A stretch of DNA of 64,000 bases from NCBI RefSeq assembly GCF_000407145.1, contig NZ_KE136473.1:1-64000 (forward strand), read 5' to 3'. The stretch is from Enterococcus caccae ATCC BAA-1240 (lineage in GTDB: Bacteria > Bacillota > Bacilli > Lactobacillales > Enterococcaceae). Below are positions 10,030-19,702 of the stretch, piece after piece. How positions within the stretch are numbered: position 1 is the first letter of the stretch; each line of letters starts with the position of its first letter. A program made the position numbers and the translations under genes. The notes under the pieces were generated by a model that made no database searches, was not told the DNA's origin, and worked only from the letters and a program-made list of their open reading frames with translations.

Positions 10030-11667
10030 ATGAAAAAAGCAATTAAACCATTCATCGGACTAATGCTAGTGATGATGATCGTTTCGGGATGTTCAAGCGG
10101 TACGGAAACAAAACAAACACAGGCAACAAAACCATTAAACCTAATGTCACCTTCCGAATTGACTACATTGGATACATCAGTCATGCTAGATTTTCCTGAT
10201 GCAATCGTTCAAACCGCTGCATTTGAAGGTTTGTATGCATTGAATGATAAAGACCAACTGATTCCAGCGGCAGCAAAAGCTATGCCGGAAATTTCTGAGG
10301 ATGGAAAAACTTATATTATCAAGTTAAGGGATGACGCCAAATGGAGTAATGATGATCCAGTGACGGCAGCAGATTTTGAGTATGCTTGGAAAAAAATGAT
10401 CGATCCTAAAAATGGATTTGTCTATAGCTTCTTAGTAGCAGATACAATTTTAAATGCAGAAGACATCTCAAATGGGAAAAAGCCAGTAGAAGAGCTTGGT
10501 GTAAAAGCAATGGATGATCAGACGCTAGAAATAAAATTAAAAGAAGCAAAACCATACTTTACTTCAGTTCTTGCCTTTCCAACCTTTTTCCCGCAAAACC
10601 AAAAATTTGTTGAGGAAAAAGGCAAAGATTATGGTACTACTAGCGAAAACGTTGTATACAATGGTCCGTTTATTGTAGAAAATTGGAAACAAACTGATTT
10701 AAGTTGGGACTTAAAGAAAAATGAAAAATATTGGGATCAGTCAAATGTAAAGTCAGACCAAATTCATTATGAAGTAGTCAAAGAGGCATCGACTGCATTG
10801 AATCTATTTGAAGATGGGCAATTAGATGTAGCCACAGTCACTGGTGAATTAGCCAAACAAAATCAAAGCAATCCAGATTATCACTCTTATCCAACCGCAA
10901 CGATGAATTATATAAGGTTAAATCAAAAACGCAAAGAGAAAGATACGCCTTTGAAAAATGAAAATCTAAGAAAGGCGTTATCACTTGGAATCGATAAAGA
11001 GAACCTAGTCAATAATATTATTGCAGATGGGTCTAAACCACTGTATGGAGCAATTACCGAAGGGTTTGTCAGTAATCCTAAAACGGGCGTAGACTTCAGA
11101 GAAGAAGCCGGTAATTTGATGATATACAATAAAGAAGAGGCGCTGAAGTATTGGGAATTAGCTAAAAAAGAATTAGGAGACAAAATCACTCTAGATTTGA
11201 TGGTCACAGATGATGGATCCTATAAAAAAATGGGTGAAAGCCTTCAGGGAAGTCTAGAAAAGCTGTTCTCTGGTCTAACAATCAATGTCACAGCACTACC
11301 AACAGAAACAGCGTTGAATCTCAGTCGAGAAAGTGATTATGATCTATTCCTGATTTACTGGACACCAGATTATCAAGATCCAATTTCTACATTAAATATG
11401 TTGCGAACTGGTAATGATCGAAATTACTCTAACGCAAAATATGATGGATTATTGGATGATGCTTCTCAGAAATATGCAACCGATTTAGAAAAGCGCTGGG
11501 AAACCTTGATTGCGGCAGAGAAAGAAGGAATTGAAAATACAGCTGGAATGATTATTATCAGCCAAAATCAACAATCCGTGTTACAAAACGAACAAGTCAA
11601 AGGATTAAGTTATCATACATTTGCGGCACCATTAACACTAAAGAATGTGTACAAAGAAGCAAAATAA
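10030..11667 (+). CDS. oligopeptide ABC transporter substrate-binding lipoprotein (OppA family)
   Basis: A 545-residue extracellular peptide-binding lipoprotein. Signal peptide ending in lipobox 'IVSGC' (Cys about 21). The SBP family 5 features 'LTTLDTSVM', 'WSNDDPVTAADFEYAWKKM' and 'NENLRKALSLGIDKE'-like segments are all visible. No permease or ATPase genes adjoin it, so it is an orphan receptor that would feed an Opp transporter encoded elsewhere. In enterococci such orphans include pheromone-binding proteins, but nothing here identifies the peptide. Confidence 0.92.
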   Translation: MKKAIKPFIGLMLVMMIVSGCSSGTETKQTQATKPLNLMSPSELTTLDTSVMLDFPDAIVQTAAFEGLYALNDKDQLIPAAAKAMPEISEDGKTYIIKLRDDAKWSNDDPVTAADFEYAWKKMIDPKNGFVYSFLVADTILNAEDISNGKKPVEELGVKAMDDQTLEIKLKEAKPYFTSVLAFPTFFPQNQKFVEEKGKDYGTTSENVVYNGPFIVENWKQTDLSWDLKKNEKYWDQSNVKSDQIHYEVVKEASTALNLFEDGQLDVATVTGELAKQNQSNPDYHSYPTATMNYIRLNQKRKEKDTPLKNENLRKALSLGIDKENLVNNIIADGSKPLYGAITEGFVSNPKTGVDFREEAGNLMIYNKEEALKYWELAKKELGDKITLDLMVTDDGSYKKMGESLQGSLEKLFSGLTINVTALPTETALNLSRESDYDLFLIYWTPDYQDPISTLNMLRTGNDRNYSNAKYDGLLDDASQKYATDLEKRWETLIAAEKEGIENTAGMIIISQNQQSVLQNEQVKGLSYHTFAAPLTLKNVYKEAK

Positions 11668-11678
11668 AGTTTTTCCGA

Positions 11679-11707
11679 AAAAACCTTTCTTTTTGAAAGG
11701 TTTTTTT
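11679..11707 (+). terminator. terminator after the OppA-like gene
   Basis: Stem aaaaacctttc/gaaaggttttt around loop tttt, with a T tract. Confidence 0.85.
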
Positions 11708-11789
11708 GGTCAAATCAATGTATGGAATCAGCAGAACGTTGTATGATAGGTTTATAATATAGGACAAAAAAGTAAAGGAGTAGAAGCAA

Positions 11790-12473
11790 ATGACAAAACA
11801 AAGCCATAAAAATACAATACTGCTGAAAAATGTAGAAGAAGAAATTCGGGTCTTTATTCTTAAAATACGTCCTGAACTGACTAATGAATCAAAAATCACT
11901 TTTCCAGATCTACTAAACTATCGATTAGATTACATAAAACAAATGATTTCAACTGATTCCGGAAAAATGGATCAACTAAATGAAACGATTGTTAAAAGTA
12001 TTAAAGACAACACGACGATCACTGACAAATTAAATCCTCCAGCAGTTAAAAAATTAACAACTGGCCAAAAAACAGCGGATGGGATTGCTAAGTTTGGTGG
12101 AAGCTGGCCGTTCATTTTTATTTTTATCCTAGTCTTGGCAGTTTGGATTATTCTTAATTCTACGATGATTTTTTTCAAGCCATTTGATCCTTATCCGTAT
12201 ATTTTGCTGAATTTAGCGTTATCTTGTTTAGCGGCGATTCAAGCACCAATCATTATGATGAGTCAAAATAGACAAGAGCAACGGGATCGGGCAGAAGCAA
12301 ATAATGATTATCAAATCAACTTGAAATCAGAAATAGAAGTTAATTTACTACATGAAAAAATGGATTATTTGATCAATAGCCAATGGCAGCACTTAGTTCA
12401 AATGCAGAATATGCAGATTGAATTACTAGGAGAGTTACAAGAACAGATCAACGAGTTAAAAGAAAAGAAATGA
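11790..12473 (+). CDS. DUF1003 family membrane protein
   Basis: A 227-residue protein with a basic cytoplasmic N-terminal half, two central membrane segments (about 108-130 and 137-157) and a C-terminal amphipathic coiled-coil (about 160-227). The segment 'SWPFIFIFILVLAVWI' and the 'PFDPYPYILLNLALS' plus 'APIIMMSQNRQ' motifs are typical of DUF1003. The function is unknown. A TATAAT box (11753-11758) lies 32 bases upstream of the start. The GrpB-like gene follows after 10 bases, suggesting co-transcription. Confidence 0.85.
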   Translation: MTKQSHKNTILLKNVEEEIRVFILKIRPELTNESKITFPDLLNYRLDYIKQMISTDSGKMDQLNETIVKSIKDNTTITDKLNPPAVKKLTTGQKTADGIAKFGGSWPFIFIFILVLAVWIILNSTMIFFKPFDPYPYILLNLALSCLAAIQAPIIMMSQNRQEQRDRAEANNDYQINLKSEIEVNLLHEKMDYLINSQWQHLVQMQNMQIELLGELQEQINELKEKK

Positions 12474-12483
12474 GCGGAAGAAA

Positions 12484-13005
12484 ATGACTAGAAAAATCAC
12501 AGTGGTGCCACCACAGAAAAGTTGGGCAAAACAATATGAACAAGAAAAAATAAGGTTAAAAGAAATCTTCACTAGGCAAATAATAGATATCCATCATATT
12601 GGGAGTACAGCCATCAAAAATTGTCAATCAAAACCAGTGATTGATATTTTATTAGTTGTAAAAGAGATTCAGAGTGTCGATATGCATAATCAAGAAATGC
12701 AAAAAAACGGATATGAATGTTTAGGAGAAAATGGTATTTCCGGTCGGCGTTTTTTTAGCAAAGGTGGAGATAACAGAAGCCACCATCTTCACGTTTTTCA
12801 AGAAGGAAATCCAGAAATTCACCGCCATTTGTTGTTTAGAAATTTTATGAATAGTCACTTAGAAGAGGCTATAGCCTATAGTCAACTGAAAGTAGAATTA
12901 GCGAATAAGTTTGCATATGACGCTGAATCTTATAGTGTTGGGAAAGATGAATTTATAAAAAATATCGATCAAAAAGCTCAGAAATGGTATGATAAAATTA
13001 GATAA
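12484..13005 (+). CDS. GrpB-like (UPF0157) nucleotidyltransferase-fold protein
   Basis: A 173-residue cytoplasmic protein. The 'HHIGSTAI' block followed by 'KPVIDILLVV' is the nucleotidyltransferase-fold signature of the GrpB/UPF0157 family, and 'HHLHVF..GNPEIHRHLLFRNF' is its second conserved block. Some relatives are fused to dephospho-CoA kinase. The substrate is unknown. The gene sits 10 bases after the DUF1003 gene and 18 bases before a GNAT gene in a three-gene unit. Confidence 0.88.
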   Translation: MTRKITVVPPQKSWAKQYEQEKIRLKEIFTRQIIDIHHIGSTAIKNCQSKPVIDILLVVKEIQSVDMHNQEMQKNGYECLGENGISGRRFFSKGGDNRSHHLHVFQEGNPEIHRHLLFRNFMNSHLEEAIAYSQLKVELANKFAYDAESYSVGKDEFIKNIDQKAQKWYDKIR

Positions 13006-13023
13006 AAGATTTAGGAGAATAAT

Positions 13024-13476
13024 ATGAATTACCACCAAGCACAAATACACGAATACCCTCAACTTGTCGATATTTGGGCAAGATCAGTTAAACAGACACA
13101 CGATTTTTTACAAGTAGAAGATTTTAAAAAGATAGAAAAAGAATTACCAACTTATTTTCCTCACTTAGATGTAAAAATCTGGACAGATCTAGAAAAAGTT
13201 ATTGGTTTTTCTGGTGTAGATGGAAATAAATTAGAGATGTTTTTTTTAGATCCAAAATATATTGGAAAGGGATATGGCAAACGGATAGTAAGATGTTTAC
13301 TTGAAGAAAGTAAGATTCAATTTGTTGACGTTAATGAGCAAAATCTCGGGGCAAAAAACTTTTATCAAGTCATGGGGTTTGAGGAATATGACCGAAGTGA
13401 AGTAGATGATGCAGGCCGCTCTTATCCGATTATACATTTAAAAACGAATAGTGATTCACTTAAGAACCTTGAATAA
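13024..13476 (+). CDS. GNAT family N-acetyltransferase
   Basis: A 150-residue acetyltransferase. The acetyl-CoA binding motif A is seen as 'MFFLDPKYIGKGYGKRIV' (about 78-95). The C-terminal 'NLGAKNFYQVMGFEE' is the usual motif B region. It is the last gene of the DUF1003-GrpB-GNAT unit, behind a 'taggag' ribosome site. The substrate is unknown. Confidence 0.88.
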   Translation: MNYHQAQIHEYPQLVDIWARSVKQTHDFLQVEDFKKIEKELPTYFPHLDVKIWTDLEKVIGFSGVDGNKLEMFFLDPKYIGKGYGKRIVRCLLEESKIQFVDVNEQNLGAKNFYQVMGFEEYDRSEVDDAGRSYPIIHLKTNSDSLKNLE

Positions 13477-13654
13477 CGATTAAAAATAATTTTTTGAGCG
13501 TTATCGTTTTATCTACGACTAATACTGTGTATAATTAATTATCTAGTAGCTGTCTATATTTAAGCAAAATTAAAGCGTTTATGCCTAATAAAGAATAATA
13601 AATATAGTTTATGAAAAAATATAAAAAATAATACTATACAAATGATGACGAAAC

Positions 13655-13706
13655 AATAAAAAAAGTCTGAAACCCTTGTGAATACTGGTGGGTGGGCTTT
13701 TTTTTT
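13655..13706 (+). terminator. imperfect hairpin with T tract
   Basis: Arms aaaagtc..aaccc and gggtgggctttt flank a loose loop and end in nine T. It probably terminates the GNAT-containing unit, although it lies 180 bases after the stop codon. The rest of 13477-13780 is AT-rich with no ORF or other structure that I can support. Confidence 0.55.
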
Positions 13707-13780
13707 ATTTTAAAGTCTAAAAAAAGTAGACATAGGAATGAAAAAAATGACAAAAAAACTTCAATTTAATAGCATATTAC

Positions 13781-13810
13781 TTGATATAAGAGATCGAGAG
13801 ATACTATAAT
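13781..13810 (+). promoter_or_regulatory. promoter of the 143-residue unknown gene
   Basis: TTGATA (13781-13786) and TATAAT (13805-13810) with an 18-bp spacer, 50 bases before the start codon. Confidence 0.7.
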
Positions 13811-13860
13811 GAACATAAGTCAGCGGTTTTAGCTGCTTAGTTATGGGAGGAGAGAGCATT

Positions 13861-14292
13861 ATGTTCAGTTATACAGATATGATTTTGTCAGTAATGCAAC
13901 GGATTGAAGTCTACAATGAGATTTTTAATGCCATTTCTAAGGAAGTACAAGAGAACAGCTGTAGTCAAGCCATTAACAGAAGAGGTAGAGATACCTATGT
14001 ATTTTGCCGGACCAATGTTAATCGATTCTTCGTGGAAGAAGCAAGTTTCAGAAAAAATTTAGTATTCTATGGCGAAAAAGAAGCAACAAAAATATTGTTA
14101 GAAGGCTTAGATACCTACAAAGAGGGAATCTACTTTTGGCTAGAAGCATTAAATGACAAGTGCGAAGTGATTGATGAGATTAAATACAAACGTGGATTGA
14201 ATAGTACAGAAAGTTCGTTTAGATTGATCAATCAAGCGTGTAAAGAAGCTTGTGGCGGTATTCAAAGTGCACATAGTGTACATAAAATGTAA
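13861..14292 (+). CDS. hypothetical protein, 143 residues
   Basis: Not recognised. It is a soluble, mixed-charge protein with no signal or membrane segment and five Cys residues, three of them in the C-terminal half. A consensus promoter and a strong ggaggag ribosome site (13846-13852) support expression. Start at 13861; the ATG at 13843 precedes the ribosome site. It stands alone, followed by AT-rich DNA and a long terminator, convergent with an unknown minus-strand gene. Proximity to the WxL locus could be incidental. Confidence 0.7.
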   Translation: MFSYTDMILSVMQRIEVYNEIFNAISKEVQENSCSQAINRRGRDTYVFCRTNVNRFFVEEASFRKNLVFYGEKEATKILLEGLDTYKEGIYFWLEALNDKCEVIDEIKYKRGLNSTESSFRLINQACKEACGGIQSAHSVHKM

Positions 14293-14484
14293 GGATAGGT
14301 CGTTAATAGTATCCAGATTTTGGAATAATCTCTCTTTTTTTTGAAAATAAAAATGTTTTAGTTGAAATAATTATTCTTAAAAATAAGTACTAAGGTAATT
14401 TTATTTTATTCATATTGTAATTTTTTAATTATTTTTTTGAAATATCTTAAATGAGATTTGGATAAAAGGAGTTCTAAAGGAGCG

Positions 14485-14560
14485 ACTTTCGTCTTATTGT
14501 TTATTCGGATTTTAAGGGGCTGAGATATAACTCGAAGAGTTATGTCCCAGCCCCTTTTTT
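14485..14560 (+). terminator. terminator-type dispersed repeat, copy A
   Basis: A 20-bp stem starts aaggggctgag and ends cccagcccctt around gaa, with loop-proximal ataactc/gagttat, then T6. It is preceded by 'tttattcggatt', a module shared with the copies at 24405, 35584 and 45250. It lies between convergent genes. Confidence 0.88.
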
Positions 14561-14566
14561 ATATTT

Positions 14567-14887
14567 CTACAGAAGGTGTGTAAACTTTTCGATCAAAGCA
14601 TCCAATGCTAAGTCGATTTCATCCATATTGTTTGTGTCTCTTATTAGAAACAATGGTGGAGAAGGAACCATATCAATCAATTTTATTGCGATTGGGAATG
14701 GTTTTGTTGCTAAGGAAACAGTAATTTGCGGGTGAACAATTGACTCTCCGCAAGGACCAGCAATCAAATAGGCTAACTCTATCGTATCTTCGTTAATTGT
14801 CCGAATACGATAATACCCATCGAGAATAAATTTTTTTTCTTCAGTAAAAACGGTCATTAGTTTATCAAGCTTCTTTTTTCTATTCAT
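14567..14887 (-). CDS. hypothetical protein, 106 residues
   Basis: Not recognised. A compact soluble protein with a basic N-terminus (MNRKKKLDKLM) and no signal or membrane segment. An aaaggagcg ribosome site precedes the ATG, and an extended -10 element (ATTGTAtCA on the plus strand, 14907-14915) lies 20-28 bases upstream. Monocistronic, convergent with the 143-residue unknown gene, divergent from the WxL regulator. Confidence 0.72.
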   Translation of the reverse strand: MNRKKKLDKLMTVFTEEKKFILDGYYRIRTINEDTIELAYLIAGPCGESIVHPQITVSLATKPFPIAIKLIDMVPSPPLFLIRDTNNMDEIDLALDALIEKFTHLL

Positions 14888-14906
14888 TTTTTCGCTCCTT
14901 TTTAAT

Positions 14907-14915
14907 TATTGTATC
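14907..14915 (-). promoter_or_regulatory. extended -10 element of the 106-residue gene
   Basis: On the minus strand it reads TGaTACAAT, an extended -10 box, 20 bases before the start codon. Confidence 0.5.
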
Positions 14916-15048
14916 ATATTGAATTAAATAGAGATGAATCATTAAATGATGTTATAAATAGAGATTTCAAATGTTGACTATTCAAAATGAATACGCTCAA
15001 CTTGAATAATAATTCATAAAACACTCACATAATTCTCAAATATTTGTG

Positions 15049-15074
15049 TTATTTATCAAAAACGTGATAAATAA
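15049..15074. other. 10-bp inverted repeat upstream of the WxL regulator
   Basis: Perfect arms ttatttatca/tgataaataa around aaaacg, within the AT-rich 360-base gap between divergent genes. It could be an operator for autoregulation. I see no other clear element in 14916-15247. Confidence 0.5.
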
Positions 15075-15247
15075 AAGATTGGATTTGTATGGACTTGGCA
15101 AATAAAATAGATTAAACTTATTTTAGTTTCGTAAATATATAAAATTTATATAGTATTTATAACTTTTTTGAATCGTTTTTGTGAGTTGATAAGAACTGAT
15201 AGTAAGTATGGCTGATTAGCCAACAAAATTATAAAGGGGAACACCAT

Positions 15248-15949
15248 ATGTACAACATAGGATTTGTCATGTTCGATAATACAGATGAAGAAAAATACAT
15301 AGACCTGCTCAAGAGTACGCAGCTACATGTACATCCAATCAATAAAAAGGAAGTAGCAGAAACAATAGGTAATTATGAGGGGATTATTATCAATGAGCAG
15401 CACGCACATAATATTGGTATGATCTGTGAATTGATTATTCTATTAAAGAAGAAATCAGATATGTTTATCTGGGTAATTTCAGAACGTATGAATAAAATGA
15501 ATCATATTGTTTATTTACAGCTGGGTGTTGATGGAATCCTTGATAATGAATCTGATTTAGAAGAAAGTAAACTTCTTATAATAAATGCATTCAACAGATA
15601 CAATCAAACTCATCCAGATAGGGAAAAAATTGCAAACAATTACGATGGTAATATCGACTTTCAACTACGACCATGTAATTTTAGTGTGCTTTTAAATGGA
15701 GAAGAAATCAGTTTAACGAAATTAGAATTTAAAACAATCGAGTTCTTACATACGCAACAAGGTGTTGCCGTTTCTTATGAAGAGATTTATAAAAACGTTT
15801 GGGAAAACGACGGAGCTGACAAGCAGTATAGGGTATCAAATTTAATTTTTCATCTAAGACAAAAAATTGAAGCAGATGCAGCACATCCTAAATACATTAA
15901 AACAGTTCGTTCTAAAGGGTACAAGTTAACAGTAGAAAAACATCCATAG
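15248..15949 (+). CDS. OmpR/PhoB-type DNA-binding regulator of the WxL locus
   Basis: A 233-residue transcription factor. The C-terminal third (about 130-230) is a winged helix of the OmpR/PhoB class: 'LTKLEFKTIEFLHTQQGVAVSYEEIYKNVW' and 'HLRQKIE..KYIKTVRSKGYKL'. The N-terminal half resembles a degenerate receiver with no obvious phospho-acceptor Asp triad, so it is probably not controlled by a histidine kinase; none is encoded nearby. Regulators of this build precede other enterococcal WxL operons, and the next gene starts 315 bases downstream. Start at 15248 behind aaagggga. Confidence 0.85.
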   Translation: MYNIGFVMFDNTDEEKYIDLLKSTQLHVHPINKKEVAETIGNYEGIIINEQHAHNIGMICELIILLKKKSDMFIWVISERMNKMNHIVYLQLGVDGILDNESDLEESKLLIINAFNRYNQTHPDREKIANNYDGNIDFQLRPCNFSVLLNGEEISLTKLEFKTIEFLHTQQGVAVSYEEIYKNVWENDGADKQYRVSNLIFHLRQKIEADAAHPKYIKTVRSKGYKLTVEKHP

Positions 15950-16263
15950 AACGATTTCTAACCACAAATGTCATGGCGGTTGTTCTAAAGACGATGACGG
16001 TGACAAACTACATTAAGTTTTCTCTTTTTCAAGCCAGTTGTTTAGCATAAACAAAAAATAGAGAAAATCAGTGTTCTTTTTGAAAAATCCAGTTAGAGAA
16101 CAGCCATTCTCAATGGATCAATTATCAAAAGTAATCACTAATTTTCCCCTGCATTGTGAATGTATCAAAAATTAAGACAATTGGCAAGGAAAATAGAAAT
16201 AAATTGTACGTTCTTTTAAGACAGACGTGCACAAAATTGTTTTTGGGGAGGAGTTGAGAATAG
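15950..16263 (+). other. leader region of the WxL operon
   Basis: A 314-base gap without a gene. It contains paired ttttctct (16019-16026) and agagaaaa (about 16060-16067), and the operon's ribosome site ggggagg just before 16264. I cannot identify a convincing promoter by eye. Confidence 0.4.
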
Positions 16264-19200
16264 ATGAAAATCGGAAAAAAGTCTTATTTTATAATTGCAT
16301 TCGTTTTTCTAGTTAGTATTTTTACTACTATTTTATTGAAAAACACTACTCCAATGAAAGCATCAGAAGAAAACTATTCTATTACAACAGAAAAGGCCAA
16401 TGCTGCTGGACAAGTACCAGTAACATTGACGATTTCTGAACCAACAGATGAAGAATTGATACTTTCACTTGAAGGATTCAACGATTTAAGCGCTACAGAT
16501 TTAAATAATGGTGTTTCAGAGGAAAATCACCAAAAGATAGTAGTAACAGATACGAAAGATTCTAACGTGAAAAAAATTACTACCAAAAGTAGTGAAAAAC
16601 CTCTAGAAATTGTTTTTTTCGCTAGTCAAGAAAATCAGACAATAGAAGGTAAACTAACGCTAACGAATGCAAATCAAGAAGTACTAGCTTCTAATAAAGT
16701 AATATTTTCAACTAATGAAACAACATTGGTCGATAAAATTGTTGAAAATAATTTATCTCTAACAAGAGAAGCAAATGAACCAACAGAAGGACCTGTTCCA
16801 GCTACACCAGAAGAAAAAGCTGCAGCAAATACTGCCGCTAATGTAAGATTTGGTTTTGATCCGTCGCAAAATTCAGTAACAGTTGATACTTGGGCAAACT
16901 TTAAGCTTGCATATCAGGATAACACCGTTACGAAAATTACGATGACAAAAGATATCTCGAATAGAGGAGTGAGCGGAGCCGCTAGTAACCTTGGTGAGAG
17001 ATCTAAGTCCATTGAAATTGATGGTGGAGGTTTTTTACTTGATTTAAACGATCAAACACTTCGTTTAGCTGGTACACCAACAGATGGAATTGGTTTTGTC
17101 CACGTGCATAATATGTCTATCAAGCAAAATGTAACAGATGCTGGTTACAATGGCGGAACTTACAGTTGGGCATTTATCATGGGAAATAACGGAACCGCTT
17201 ATGCTAGAAACTGGTACTTTAGAGTTGGAGATATTCGTAGTTTTGAAGAGGTCAATGGTGAAAAAGTTGCTCGTTTGATTCGTGGTACACGCAGTGAAAT
17301 CACAGTTTACGGAAAAATGACACTATATACAACTTCTGAAAACTTTTATGCTGGTAGTGTCATTATTGAAGATGGTACAGAATGGTATGGCGTAAATACG
17401 ACCTCTCCTTGGTCGTTGGTTTGGTATGAGCAAAATTCCTCTGGAACAGATACGGGTGCGGCTCAGAAATATATTGTAGGAAAGCATAGTTATATTTACT
17501 TACAAAATAGAGGAAACAATCCTACCTATCCATCCGTATTCAGCTACTATAAAGAATTAGAGGTTGGAGAAAACTCAATTTATAATGCAAATATGGCGGG
17601 AAATTCTGTAAGATTTGATAATCCGGGTGTTATGACCGTAAAAGCAAATGCAGTAGTCAATTTGCTGAGCCGAGGATCAGGTGAAGTCCTTCAATATTCT
17701 TCAAATGATGCTTCAGTGGTGGTTGAACCAAAAGGAAGTTTGTATGTTGTTGGAAATACAACAGGTGGAGTTGTCGGTTTAAATGGTGGAAGCAATCGTT
17801 CGCTAACGTTGAATTCACCAAAAGGATATGACATTCGAAACCGAAACAATAGTGGAAGAGCGATTGCAATGACTGCTGTTGCAACACAAACATTCAATAT
17901 AAATGATTCTGATATTGATTTATGGACAGTTGGTAAAGATATGGCAGGCCCTTCACAAGAAACCTATGCTTTAGTGACAAACTTCAGTTCTACTGGTACG
18001 AACGTGATTACCACTTCTGAACCTGGGTTACAAACATTCAGATACGCAAACTATCGAAGAATTACTGGTATGAACTCTAAGCCTACAATGGAATGGTCAC
18101 CAGTAACTGATGCAGATAAAACCTACCAAGCGAAAGTTAAAATTGGCATGACCCCATCAGATGATTTTGATGAAAATGGTAATGTCGTTTTGGTTCCAGT
18201 GTATGCATCTAAAGGTCAAGCATCTGTAACCTATACAGATACTTTCAATGAGATACACACAGCGTCAACTTTAGATGACGGTTTAGCACCATTTACTGAC
18301 ACAAAATTCAATATTGCGGGTAAACAAATCAGTGCTCATGCAGTTAGAGGACCATGGGTATCAGAACCTGATGAGGTAACAACAGTGATTGATGTTACTC
18401 CGCCGGAACCAGCAGTTGTAACGGGTGGAAAAGTCACAAATGCCATGAAGCAGCTAAGCGGGAAAGATGCCGAACCAAAAGCAAAGATTTACCTTGATAT
18501 CAATGGTGTGCGTCAAAATGCCGTAGGAACTGTTAATGATGATGGAACATGGACATACAATCTACCTCATTATTTAGAAAAAGGCGACACAATCCAAATT
18601 TTCTTAGAAGATAATGCAGGGAAAATTACTGAATCACTGACTCCAGCAGCGCCATCTACTAACAGTGATACTGGTAATATCAATCCAGCAGCAAATATGA
18701 CATATCGTGATGCAACATTTAAAGCTGCAACAAAGTATACAGTAGAAGATGTTCTTCCAGATAAACCGTTGATGGAAAAAACAGTTACTTCTTCAGGAGG
18801 GACCACAACGCAAGTTGGAGATAACTTGACGTATACACTAACAGCTAAAAACAATAAAGAAGCTTCCTATACTACACTTTGGACAAATACTATTGTGACA
18901 GATACGATTCCTACAGGTTTAGATTTTGATCCAGCAACTGCTGAAATAACAATTGACGGAGTTGTTGCTGAAACGCCTAAAGACTATTCTTATGATTCAG
19001 ACTCACGATTATTAACAGTCAAATTGGGAAATCTAGCAACTGGGGAATCATCCGTTATCACGTTTAAAGCTCAAGTTGCTTCTTCTGCAGTAGGTACTGT
19101 GATTAGTAATAAGGCGGATGTTGTTGGCGATTCACCAAGAGAAACTCCGTTTGTTGAAGGACCGACTGATCCAGATGCTAAACACGAGACTTACAGCGCA

Positions 19201-19680
19201 ACTTCTCAGGAAGCTAAAAACCCTGGGGGGACAGTCTTTGGAGTGCTAGAATTAGCTTCTGCACCAACAGAGATTGATTTTGGAAGCGTGAAGTATCAAG
19301 GGAAAAAGACTCGTATCAATTCAGCTGAGCATCGTGGAGCAGATTTAGTGGTCAAAGACAGCCGAGCAAATAAAAAAGGCTGGTCATTAACTGCGAAACT
19401 TACAACGCCGATGACGAGCAAAAATCCTGATGTACCAGAATACACATTGGATGGTGCTCTTAAATATGTTTACAAAAATAATGAGATTACCTTAAATGGT
19501 GGTGCTCAGGATATTATGATTCAAAATGCTAATGCCTCAACAGCAGAAACAACATATAACATTAGTGATACGTGGTCTGAATCTGGAGATGGTTTCAAAT
19601 TTGAAACTTCAGCTCAAGATGTGAAAGCGCTAGGGACTTACCAAGGTGAGATCTTATGGGAATTGGGCGATACTCCATAA
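16264..19680 (+). CDS. large cell-surface protein: beta-helix adhesin with C-terminal WxL domain
   Basis: A 1138-residue secreted protein. Signal/anchor helix about 8-28. A pectate-lyase-like beta-helix region runs from about 205 ('VDTWANFKLAYQDNTVTKI') to about 620. Ig-like segments follow. A DUF11/isopeptide-like domain at about 830-960 contains 'DNLTYTLTAKNN' and 'TDTIPTGLDF'. The C-terminal WxL domain at about 990-1138 has 'GWSLTA' and the terminal 'ILWELGD'. WxL domains bind peptidoglycan non-covalently. First gene of a seven-gene operon encoding a WxL surface complex; it is the likely ligand-binding subunit. Confidence 0.9.
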   Translation: MKIGKKSYFIIAFVFLVSIFTTILLKNTTPMKASEENYSITTEKANAAGQVPVTLTISEPTDEELILSLEGFNDLSATDLNNGVSEENHQKIVVTDTKDSNVKKITTKSSEKPLEIVFFASQENQTIEGKLTLTNANQEVLASNKVIFSTNETTLVDKIVENNLSLTREANEPTEGPVPATPEEKAAANTAANVRFGFDPSQNSVTVDTWANFKLAYQDNTVTKITMTKDISNRGVSGAASNLGERSKSIEIDGGGFLLDLNDQTLRLAGTPTDGIGFVHVHNMSIKQNVTDAGYNGGTYSWAFIMGNNGTAYARNWYFRVGDIRSFEEVNGEKVARLIRGTRSEITVYGKMTLYTTSENFYAGSVIIEDGTEWYGVNTTSPWSLVWYEQNSSGTDTGAAQKYIVGKHSYIYLQNRGNNPTYPSVFSYYKELEVGENSIYNANMAGNSVRFDNPGVMTVKANAVVNLLSRGSGEVLQYSSNDASVVVEPKGSLYVVGNTTGGVVGLNGGSNRSLTLNSPKGYDIRNRNNSGRAIAMTAVATQTFNINDSDIDLWTVGKDMAGPSQETYALVTNFSSTGTNVITTSEPGLQTFRYANYRRITGMNSKPTMEWSPVTDADKTYQAKVKIGMTPSDDFDENGNVVLVPVYASKGQASVTYTDTFNEIHTASTLDDGLAPFTDTKFNIAGKQISAHAVRGPWVSEPDEVTTVIDVTPPEPAVVTGGKVTNAMKQLSGKDAEPKAKIYLDINGVRQNAVGTVNDDGTWTYNLPHYLEKGDTIQIFLEDNAGKITESLTPAAPSTNSDTGNINPAANMTYRDATFKAATKYTVEDVLPDKPLMEKTVTSSGGTTTQVGDNLTYTLTAKNNKEASYTTLWTNTIVTDTIPTGLDFDPATAEITIDGVVAETPKDYSYDSDSRLLTVKLGNLATGESSVITFKAQVASSAVGTVISNKADVVGDSPRETPFVEGPTDPDAKHETYSATSQEAKNPGGTVFGVLELASAPTEIDFGSVKYQGKKTRINSAEHRGADLVVKDSRANKKGWSLTAKLTTPMTSKNPDVPEYTLDGALKYVYKNNEITLNGGAQDIMIQNANASTAETTYNISDTWSESGDGFKFETSAQDVKALGTYQGEILWELGDTP

Positions 19681-19702
19681 GAGTAAAGGAGATTTTTAAT
19701 TT

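Noticed and set aside
15248-15949. Two-component response regulator reading
   Set aside because: The C-terminal DNA-binding domain fits, but the N-terminal half lacks recognisable phospho-acceptor residues and no kinase gene is nearby, so it is listed as a regulator without a phosphorelay claim.
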